Assembly (NCBI GenBank): GCA_001275005.1
Contig: JWZX01003275.1
Location: 1-32,583 of the forward strand
Direction: 5' to 3'
Source: Chrysochromulina tobinii
Taxonomy: Eukaryota; Haptophyta; Prymnesiales; Chrysochromulinaceae
Length of the DNA: 32,583 nucleotides
This document shows, in pieces, positions 17,854-27,249 of this stretch. Made by a program: the position numbers and the translations under genes. The first letter of the stretch is position 1. Each line of letters starts with the position of its first letter. The notes below the pieces were generated by a model. The model had not been told where the DNA came from, searched no databases, and saw nothing but the letters and a program-made list of their open reading frames with translations.

Positions 17854-20800
17854 CTATCCGTGGGCCAGAATGTGCACGGCGTTGTTGAGCTGGGTGGTGC
17901 GCGTATGGAGCGCGACGGTGATCCGGTTGGCAAAGTGGGCGGAGGCGCTCTCCTCCGAGTGGCCGATGAGCATGCACTCGCGCAGCCAGTTGATATCCTC
18001 GGCCCTCTGAAGCTCGGGAATGCCTGTCGAGAGCATGAGCTGGAAGAGGTTGATGAACTCGTTCGCGTGCGCACGGATGACGTTGTACGCCCGGCCGCAC
18101 AGGTCACTGAAGCGCGCGTAGTCGTCCGCGCCCTTCTCTCCAAGCACATACGCAAAGTCGGGCGTGAACACGAAGGGGGCGCGCTCACGCCTGATGCCAA
18201 ACTTGGACTTGAAGTTGCCCAAAAAGTGGCCAAAGTCGATGTGGAAGAGGTGGCCTGTGCGTGCGAGCATGATGTTGTCATTATGCCTGTCGCCGATGCC
18301 CATGACATACGTGGCAACGCAGTAGGCCGCGAGCGAGACTAGGAAGGTGTCGACCGCCCGGCGGTACGCGTCGGGCGTCGGGTTGTGTTCGCGCAGGTAC
18401 ATAGCCATCGGTTCCTTGGAGAAGGCGCCGCTGGCGCCACCCGAGTAAGTCTTGGTGATGTCTGCTGTAGTCGTCGAGTTGAGTACCACCTCGATGAAGC
18501 CGAGCTCGTTGCCCGTGGCGACGCACCGATAGGCCGAGAGCTGCAGATCGAGCCCCGCGCGCTCCCAGCGACGCTCCATGATGCGCAGGATCTGGAGCGT
18601 GAGCTGGTCCTGGCGCAGGTCGTCGCCGCACTTGAAGATGACGTACAGGTCGGCACCGATTGGGTCGGCGTTCGAAAAGACGAGCCAGAGCGGAACCTTC
18701 TTTGAGTCCATCGTCTTGCACTTCTCGATGCGAAGCCCGGAGCACTCGAAGCGCGGCGAGAGCGGCAGCGTGAATTTGAGTGGGAACGCGACCTTGGCGA
18801 GCTCGGCTTGGAGCACCCGCTTGCGCTCAGGCTTGCGGATGGTCTTAACGAGCTCGGCCGAGGCGACGAGCATGGACTCAACGCGGCACTGCAGCTCGAG
18901 CTCCGACCGGTGCTCTCCACAGCAGCGCAGGTACTCCTGCAGCAGCAGCCCGAAGCGCTCGCACACCTCGGGCGCGTGCATCCCTGCCTTGAGGCACCAA
19001 AAGAACTGGTGGCCAACTTGGTGCGGCGACGAGAGTGCGCGGCGCAGCAGGAAGCGTGCGAGTGCCGAGTCGTGCCGCGCCTCATACTTGAGCACCTGCA
19101 TGCAATGAGGGACAAAATCAGCATGCAATCAGCGAGAGGGAGCGCCTCATACTTGAGCACCTGCACGAGCTGCAGCACGTACAACTCGAGGTCGGTGTCC
19201 GAAAAGTCCTCGAGGCATCCCACGGCATACTCGCGGATGCGTGCGTCCGCAAACTTAGCATCGAGCAGCTCGAGTGCAGCCACCGGCTTGAGCGGCGCCC
19301 AACGGCCAAGCAGCGCATGCATCTCGGCGACCTGGCGGTGATCTGCCCATGAGACGCTCTGCAGGAACTTGGGTAGCGCGATGGGCGACGAGAGGATGAA
19401 GTGCCGGTGCGTCCAGAGGATCTGCTTGTCATCTTGCGTGAGGTCGGCGAGAGGATCCTGCTCGATGAGTACCTTGAGCCGCTTGATCACACCGGGCGAT
19501 GGCATGCGCTGCGCGTCCGCGCCGCCGCCGCCGCCGGCCTCGGCGACCGCGAGCGGGCGAGGTAGGACGAGGGGCGCTACGAAGTTCTCGAATTGGACAA
19601 AGAGCACCGGCGTCTCAGACCCGTACGTGGACACGTTCTCGGTCGCCGCTCCGGATCAGGTTTGCCTCGGCGCCTGGCCAGAGGCGCAGCTGGTACACTC
19701 CGGAGGCGAGCCGATTCTCGTGGTCGTACAGGGGCAGCCCCACCCATCCGAGCGGCACGGGCGTGAGCTCCCTACGAGCTCCGATGTGATCTCGCGTGGG
19801 CTCCCTACGAGCGCTGGCGGGCCGGCCGTACACGGTGAAGCAAGCCCGCCCCGCCTGGGGAGCGTGGCACACGGGTAGGTCGAAGGCGAGCCATTCATTC
19901 CACTGCGGGTTGAAGCCTTCATCGGCGCTGAGCAGGCTTGTCTGGCGCGGGGCGCACAGCGGCACGCCGCCATGGTACAGTGCCGCGCCGACGTGCAGCG
20001 ACCACGTGGATAGGGCGGCAGCCGCCCGGCCCTTGACGAACCAGGTGAGGAGCTGGGCGGCGGCGCGCATGTTCTCAAGCGCCACGATGCGAATGCGCAG
20101 CTTCGTATGCGGCGAGAGCGCCAACACAGAAGGGAAAGCCGACGGATTGAAGGGGACATTGAGTGGCGGTAGCGGCACGTGTTGCGAGGCGGGCGGCGGC
20201 GGCGCTGGCGGCAGGGGCGGTGCAGAGAGCCACGGGTGTGGGAGGAGGCGCAGCTGTATCTCCTGGGAACGCTTGAGGCAGTAGCGCACCGTCGAGTAGT
20301 CGATCAACTCTCCGCCGACGAGATACTCATTCACGCCCAGGAACTTGAGCACCATCTGCTCGGGTCTGAGCGACTCATCCTTGAGGGCGCGCACATAGTG
20401 GCCGTGCGCGAGGGCTCGCAGCTCGGAGACCTTTTGGCTCTTGGTGGCCATGTAGCCCTTGGCAATGTCCTGGCCGAGGAGGAAGATCTTGACCAGGAAG
20501 CGCGAGGGGAGCGTGGCAAGCGGTGGCGTCGGGTCGGTGAACGTGGGCAGCTCGCGGTTCACCTTGGCTGCCTCGTACTCAGCGAGCACCGTCGGGCGCA
20601 GCAGCATCATCGTTCGCCGGAAGTGCAGCACCTCCATCGACTCGGAGGACCAAACGAGAGGATGGCCGAGCAATGCATGCACGACCTCCTCCGCCTCGGC
20701 CAGCGGAGGAACGAGGGCGTCGCGGTACTCGGCGGCGTCCGTGGCACGGCACAGCCGCAGGATGGGCACACGCCGGTGCTCTAGGAAGGATCGCACATAC

Positions 20801-23686
20801 TGGGCCGTCTGCAGCATCGCCTTGCCCCCGGACGAAAGAACTTCCCCCGTTGTGGGCACCTGCAACACCCAGCCACTCTCGCTAGGCGAGCCCTCGGAGG
20901 CGCCCGGACCGGCGCCATGGCCGAGACCGCCGGTGCGCGCCGCATGGCCGAGGACGGCGAGAACAGCGCGGCCGATGCTGTGCTCGTGCGTGAACGTGTG
21001 CAGGCGCGAGGCGCCTTCAGGCAGCAGCACCCGGCACAAGAACGTGGGCGGCAGCGGCTCGCCGCTATTGGCCACCTCGGCCGCAAGTGCGCCGCCCATT
21101 GTCTTGGAATGGCGCGGCCTCCGGTAGAGATGCTCAGCTTGGGTCTCATCGATCAAGCAGCGCGCCTTTGAGGGCCAATCTCGCGCCTCCTGCTCGGCGA
21201 TCACCGGAGCGAGCTTACGCGACGGGAGCACGAAATCTCGCGAGGTCTCACCCACGAGCTCGGAGGTGAGCTCGCCCGTCAGCTGGCCCTTCTTGATGTG
21301 AACGTACATCAGGCGAGCGAGCAGAACAATCAGCTTTCGAGCGCCTGCATCCTCGGCGAGGCTGAGCGACGAGAGCTCGGCATACGAGATAACGCCCACA
21401 TACGCGGGCGTCGCGCCGAGCACGTCCGCCTCGCGCCCCCCTCCCTGGAAGAGGGGACCGTAGCCGAGCGCCGTGCCCGGGCGCAGCGTGCGCGTCACGG
21501 GCGCCTGGGTGCCGTCATGGGCACGGGCACTGACAGGACGATGGTGCACCTCAAGAGAGCCTTCGAGCAGGAGGGCCACGAAGCTCGCCTCTTCCCCCGC
21601 CTTGAGGAGCGGCGAGCCCACGCCGAGGCGCACGACCGCGAGGGCGCGGGAGAGCAGCGCGAGCTCCGAGAGGCTGAGCTCGCCGCGCATCCAGTCCGCC
21701 TTGCGCTCCGCCAGGCGCAGCAGGCGCAGCGCCTGGGCGGTGGGCGTGGGCGAGGGCAGGAGATTGCGAAGGAGATTGCGAAGCATGGGCACCGTGCTGC
21801 CACCGCCTGCCGCCGCCGCAAGCTCGGCTTCTCGCTCGTCCCTGTTTAGGGCATCTCCCTCGCTGTGGAACGAGCTTGCACTCCCACCAAGGGGCTGGGA
21901 GGGGCTCCGACCCCCTCGTCGCTCGTCTTTCGGGAAGGAGCTTTCACTCACACGCCCAGCGGCACAGTCGGCGCCTCCGAGTTCCAGGTGCGCGTGGGTC
22001 ACGGCCGTGGTACGCATCCGCACTATGAATGTTTCGAGGGGCAGGCAGGCCGCACGCTGCGAGGCGCCAGATGAGTGGAATCGCTGCACGAGCAACGACG
22101 CCGAGAGCGGCTGCTCGTCACTCCCACTGTGAACATTCCCAGGCGGCTCGTCACTCCCAGGGCGGTCGGCCCCGGAGGGAATGGACATGTCATCGGCGGG
22201 CGCGGCGGCGGCAGCAGCGTCGGCGTAGGCGGCGGCCATCGCACCGAGGAGCGTGTGGGCGAGGGCTGGTGTCTTGGATGCGATGCGGGGCAAGTCGGCC
22301 AACGAGAGCATGCCCACTATCCCGTCCTCAAGAGCGACGATGTCACTCAGTCGCGCTGGTGCCGTTGAGAAGAGAGCAGCCTCGCCTACGAACTCCGCCG
22401 CACCGCGCACCACTAGCTCCCCGCTGTCAGCTTGGCCGAACTCAGCACACGAGCCCGAGAGTATAAGCCCCACCCACATTGCCGCCTCACCCTGTGCAAA
22501 GAGCACCTCGCCTGCGAGGAAGGGCGCCGCGGCAGCGCCGTCGTGAGCGCCTGGGTGAGCTCCGGGCTGAGGGTACTGAGCCAGCCGCCGCCGCCGGCCA
22601 TGCCGCCGCCGGCTATTCCACCCGCCATGCCACCCGCCATGCCGCCCGCCATGCCGTCGCCCTCGGAGGTCTGAAGACCGATCTGAAGACCGATGAGATA
22701 CTCAAGCACCTTCTCCGACGTGAGCGAGGTAGGCAAGGACGAGTACGTGCGCACAAGCGCGTCGACCCCTCTGCGCGCCGAGGTGATGGGCACGAGGGGT
22801 GGTGATGTCGTGGACAAGCTGACAATCGCATTGGTCGACGACATCGGGAAGGCGCTCACGTCGGGAGCTTTGATTGAGCGCGGTGCTCGCGTCGCGTCGG
22901 GCTCGTTGGACGATTTGGACAGCTTGACCTGCTCACAGAGGCGGGAGGGCGGCGAGCGCAAGGATGGGCTCACTTGATGGATCAAGCAGGCACTAGGCAG
23001 GAATGGACCTGGCAGCGCCTCACCTTGGGGGTGCCTGAGGTGCGGCGCGAGGGGTCGTCGAGGTCCTTGCGCCGGGTGGACGCTTTCGATGCCTTGCGCA
23101 GCAGTGACTCCTGCTTCTTGAGGTCCAAAGGTGTATTGGCGTCCCACCCTTGCTGCGCCTGCTTGGCAAGCAACTCACGCACGCCATGCTGTCGCTGCTG
23201 CTCACTTACGCGCGAGAAGTCGATGCCATCGGACTCAAACTGCTTCTCGAGCGCGGCATTTGCGAGCTGCGTGTTCAGCTTCGTCGCGAGCGTTGGATTG
23301 GACTTCTTGAGCCGCTCGAGCTGTGTGAACGGCACGACTGCGAGATACCCGTCCTCGGATGCCACAACCGACACGTTCCGCGTACCGCCCGAGAATAGGC
23401 TCGTCCCACCGATGATGTCGCCAATGCCACGCAACGCGCCCACTGGCACATCACCGATCATCGGCGTGAGGACGCCCTTTAGCAGCACGCCGAAAAAGGT
23501 GGCCGGCTCGCCTTGAAGAAGGACCGTCTCGCCCTCCTTGAAGTAGAGAATGGTGAGCTCGTGCACGAGGTCGAGCAGTTGTTGGAAGTCGAAGTCCCCA
23601 AAGTACTTGCTGCACTCCTGCGTCTTTGCGAGCAGCTCGATGGCCTGCAGGCGGCAAAGGATGGGATGTGTGACATTGGCCATCAT
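17854..23686 (-). CDS. Class I-type phosphoinositide 3-kinase with three N-terminal cyclic-nucleotide-binding-like domains
   Basis: Reading leftward, about 1,890 residues. cNBD1 (about 15-160) has KEGETVLLQGEP and GDIIGGTSLFSGGTRNVSVV. cNBD2 (about 340-455) has LFAQGEAAMWVGLILSG and FVGEAALFSTAPARLSDIVA, close to the phosphate-binding cassette consensus. cNBD3 (about 635-770) is degenerate (LGYGPLFQGGGREADVLG). Then come an adaptor-binding-like domain (about 850-1000; CRVLLPEGASRLHTF, LHFRRTMM), a Ras-binding domain (about 1030-1125), C2 (about 1160-1315), helical domain (about 1380-1535) and kinase (about 1605-1885) with FKCGDDLRQD, GIGDRHNDNIM and HIDFGHFLG. The activation loop GNFKSKFGIRRERAPFV is basic, as in class I enzymes that make PIP3 from PI(4,5)P2. 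Introns lie at 22929-23023 and 19096-19160. Single-base frame changes near 22522-22524 and 19646-19647 look like sequence errors. The start used is the first ATG, 23686; a further small 5' exon from 23771 (intron 23645-23717) is possible. Confidence 0.88.
19096..19160 (-). other. 65-bp PI3-kinase intron bounded by an exact 24-nt direct repeat
   Basis: On the minus strand the donor is GTGCAG|GTGCTCAAG and the acceptor ATGCAG|GTGCTCAAG. The 24 bases at 19077-19100 recur exactly at 19142-19165, and the repeat period equals the intron length. Splicing yields YVLQLVQ-VLKYEARHDSALA, which matches the class I helical domain. Retention shifts the frame. Confidence 0.9.
22600..22668 (-). repeat. 12-bp coding tandem repeat (Gly-Met-Ala-Gly)
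   Basis: Degenerate 12-base units give repeated GMAG/GIAGG in the linker just before cNBD2 of the PI3-kinase. Confidence 0.7.
22929..23023 (-). other. PI3-kinase intron (95 bp, GT-AG, phase 0) between cNBD1 and cNBD2
   Basis: On the minus strand the donor is CCCAAG|GTGAGG and the acceptor GAGCAG|GTCAAG. It joins SGTPK to VKLSKSSNE. Without splicing the cNBD1 frame stops at 22982, so this intron is what links cNBD1 to the rest of the protein. Confidence 0.75.
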
Positions 23687-24043
23687 CGAGGGACGAGGGA
23701 GCAGCACTGAAGCCCACCTGCTCTTCGGACACGTCGCTCATCTCGGCTGAGAGCTGCTGCACGAGCGGCATTGAAGTCGTGTGAACGACAAGGGCCGTCC
23801 AATCGATGACAAGGGGCAAGACGAGGCAAGTCAAGAGTCAAGACAGTCTTTACAAGTCAAATCGTCGCGGTCGAGTAAACCTCTCCTCACAACTGCTTGC
23901 GGCTTTGACGAGCTCAAAATGATAACGGAGAGTTTTGAAGAGAGGCGTGAAACGTGTTCACAGGACTTTTCGCGCGACTCCTGACGGCTTCGTGCCCGGC
24001 GGAGCATCGGGAGGTGGTGGTTCATAAGGTGGCCTGAATTACT
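23687..24043. promoter_or_regulatory. Divergent promoter region of the PI3-kinase and helicase genes, with GTCAA units
   Basis: The two genes face away from each other across this 357-bp region. It contains spaced gtcaa units between 23825 and 23862 (caagtcaagagtcaag, then acaagtcaaatc), like the tandem upstream of RRP43. The right half is AT-richer. The stretch 23718-23771 can also be read as a small first exon of the PI3-kinase (MPLVQQLSAEMSDVSEEQ). No core promoter element is certain. Confidence 0.4.
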
Positions 24044-24907
<864 letters not shown>

Positions 24908-25211
24908 CTCGACCCCACCTGCTGGGCAGCCAGCGGCAGGTAATTTCCGGCGGCCGAGCGCCGGCGTGCTCGACTACACGAGCTCCCGGGTCACTATGCC
25001 GCCAGGTGGACGATCCGTCTTCCAACTCGGAGATGGGAGTACGCAGCCGCCGCCAAGAGCGCCAACCTATGGGAGTGGTCTGTCCGGAGGAGGGCAGCAG
25101 CAGCAGCAGCACGCGGCGGGAGGGTATGCGGCGGGCTGGGCGCCACCCGAGCGCATGGGGTTGCAGGGTGGTGTGCGTAACCCCAACGCCTCCTCGGTCG
25201 TCTTTGGCTGA

Positions 25212-26021
25212 CGAAACTCGACCATGTTGGTGTTCGCATGCATGCATGTTGATGCGGCGGTACGGCTCGGCTTCAGCGCCGCGTAGGCGGTAGCCGGTAC
25301 CCCCCCGCGCGCGCCTCGCCTAGGCAATCGGAGTCGCACGCATGAAAGGCCCTCAAAGGCGGCAGCGCGGCACACGCCGCCCGCGCCGGACGGGGACGCC
25401 GCCCTACGCCTCGTGATCGGCGATCCGGCGCAAGGTGTCGGCCGCATCGCCCGACCCCGAGCCGATACGCCCGGCCGGGTCGGCGCGCCCCGCGACCCCG
25501 CTAAGCCCGCATTAGACCCCGCGCGCCGCACGATTGGCGCGCCGCCACGCTCCGTGGTGACCGTTTTATGTCTGTACGCGCGCGCACAAAATGTGCTGTG
25601 TGTAATTGGCATACATGGTGCGTGCGTGGTGGGTGCTCCGGTTGACAGCGCGACATCTAATTTATTCATGCTGATGGCCCTGATGCTCTCACCTTACTAT
25701 CCTGCGCTGGCGCTACTATCCTGCGCTGGCGCTACCGAAACGCGCGAAAGAATGATGCGCGCGCGTGCGAGCGGTGCAACATAGCCGCGGGCACCTGAGC
25801 GTCGAACACCCAACACGGTAGGCAGCTCCTCCAGACGATTCATTGAAAGTACGACAGCGATAGCGTCGCGAGGACCGACGCAAGGAGAACAAAGAAAAGG
25901 TTCGATCTGCTCTCACGACACATGCAGCAGCGGCAGCAGAGTGTGAGCGGTGGCGTACGCGACTGTGAGTGTGCGCATTCGCTGGCCACGGGCCATAGGC
26001 GGGCAGAGGGCGCGGAAGCAC
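25212..26021. other. Intergenic region with a 19-bp tandem duplication
   Basis: No recognisable gene. A 19-base unit (tactatcctgcgctggcgc) is repeated head-to-tail at 25695-25713 and 25714-25732. The part after 25840 lies just downstream of a small minus-strand gene and could contain a further exon of it, since a GTGAGT donor-like site overlaps that gene's stop codon. Confidence 0.45.
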
Positions 26022-26225
26022 TCACAGCTGGGTGTTCTCGACGCCCGTCGTGTACGAGTCGCCATCCTTGCGGCCCTTGTAGCCAATTGAGCCCTCTGGG
26101 AGCGCCTTGATCTCGCTGGCTTTGCGGGAGTCCTTGGGGAAAGCAAAGTCGGTCACCGTCTTCTTGTTGGTCGACTGAAGACCCTCGTCGATCTTGCGGC
26201 TGCCCACGAGACCCACGGTCGGCAT
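26022..26225 (-). CDS. Small basic protein of unknown function (67 residues), possibly incomplete
   Basis: The frame from the ATG at 26225 begins MPTVGLVGSRKIDEGLQSTN and continues FAFPKDSRKASEIKALPEG and GYKGRKDGDSYTTGVENTQ. The composition (Lys, Asp, Gly, Thr; few Arg or Ala) is unlike the Arg/Ala/Pro-rich shadow frames of this region, which argues that it is coding. There are no membrane segments. The stop overlaps a strong donor-like sequence (CT|GTGAGT), so the protein may continue in another exon. It is divergent from the SprT-like gene. Family not recognised. Confidence 0.45.
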   Translation of the reverse strand: MPTVGLVGSRKIDEGLQSTNKKTVTDFAFPKDSRKASEIKALPEGSIGYKGRKDGDSYTTGVENTQL

Positions 26226-26384
26226 GGGACCGAAACTTGGATGCGACACGTGTCATCAATCATTCACAATTCACCAACACGCCGTATAACGTATCATTCA
26301 CAACCACATTCAAATTCGTGTGTGTCTCACACCTTCACATTTTCACACCTTCGCATTTGGCCTTCACATTCTTCGTCGTCATTT

Positions 26385-27188
26385 ATGCGAGCCGCACTCG
26401 CAAGAATTCTGCCCATCCTTGCGACGCCACGCTGCCCGCGCACCTTGCAGAGGGTGCTCGTCACTGAAGCAAACGAAGCGATAGCGGACGAGCCGTCGTC
26501 GCACTTACGCGCAGCGCCGACTCGTAGCACCTCACGGGCTGCGCTGCGAGCGGCTGCGCCACGCATTTACTCGGAGCTCAACCACTTGGCCTTCGATGGC
26601 CAGCTGCCGCCTGATATTTCGCTATCATGGAATGCGAGGCTGCGGCGGACGGCCGGTCGCTGCCACTTCATCTCGCTGGCGAATAAAACGAGGGTGGCTT
26701 CCATCGAGCTATCTCCGCGGGTGCTAGACTCCTTGGACCGGCTGCGCACTACCCTCGCCCATGAGATGTGCCATGCCGCGCAGTGGCTGATCACGGGCAC
26801 CGCACGGCCGCCGCACGGCTCGGCGTTTCAGTTGTGGGCACGCCAACTCGAGATGCGCGTGCCCGACATCCAGATCACCACGCGCCACACTTACGAGGTG
26901 TCCTGCCGCTACCGCTATTCGTGCGTCGAGTGCGGACAGCACTATGGCCGTCACTCGCGCTCCCTCGACCTGCGCACGCGGGTGTGCCGATGCGGTGGCA
27001 CGCTCCACTTTGACGGCGCCTTGGGTCACGACGGTGCCCCGATCAAGCCGGCCAAGCCACCGCCTGCGTTCGCCAAGTATGTGCAAGAGGCTTACGCGCC
27101 CTTGCGGAGGCGGTGGCCGAGGGTGACGCACCAGCGCATCATGCAGGAGCTGGGAAAGAAGTGGCGCGCGAAGAGTATAAATTATTAA
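26385..27188 (+). CDS. SprT-like zinc metalloprotease with zinc ribbon and HMG-like tail (GCNA/ACRC type)
   Basis: From the ATG at 26385, 267 residues; the frame is open from an earlier ATG at 26241 through a repetitive TTCACA-rich leader. The SprT domain has IYSELNHLAFDGQLPPDISL, the catalytic HEMCHAAQW (HExxH) and a third ligand region PPHGSAFQLWARQLE. A zinc ribbon follows (SCVECGQHYGRH ... CRCGGTLHF, four Cys). The C-terminus PPAFAKYVQEAYAPLRRRWP and MQELGKKWRAKS resembles a truncated HMG box. This order (SprT, zinc ribbon, HMG) is that of GCNA/ACRC, related to SPRTN and Wss1, which degrade DNA-protein crosslinks. The long acidic disordered N-terminus of animal GCNA is absent. A nuclear genome-stability role is inferred from the family. 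Confidence 0.85.
   Translation: MRAALARILPILATPRCPRTLQRVLVTEANEAIADEPSSHLRAAPTRSTSRAALRAAAPRIYSELNHLAFDGQLPPDISLSWNARLRRTAGRCHFISLANKTRVASIELSPRVLDSLDRLRTTLAHEMCHAAQWLITGTARPPHGSAFQLWARQLEMRVPDIQITTRHTYEVSCRYRYSCVECGQHYGRHSRSLDLRTRVCRCGGTLHFDGALGHDGAPIKPAKPPPAFAKYVQEAYAPLRRRWPRVTHQRIMQELGKKWRAKSINY
27176..27181 (+). promoter_or_regulatory. Possible TATA box for the downstream dehydrogenase
   Basis: TATAAA overlaps the last codons of the SprT-like gene, 69 bp before the ATG of the next gene on the same strand. A TATA box about 30 bp upstream of transcription would place the start near 27205-27210, inside the 61-bp spacer. It may be coincidental, since the codons read Ser-Ile-Asn-Tyr. Confidence 0.3.
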
Positions 27189-27249
27189 CTTAGCGCCGTA
27201 TCGGGCCTTTTTGCCTCACGTCGCGAGTGTTGCTCCGCGTGCGTCGGCG

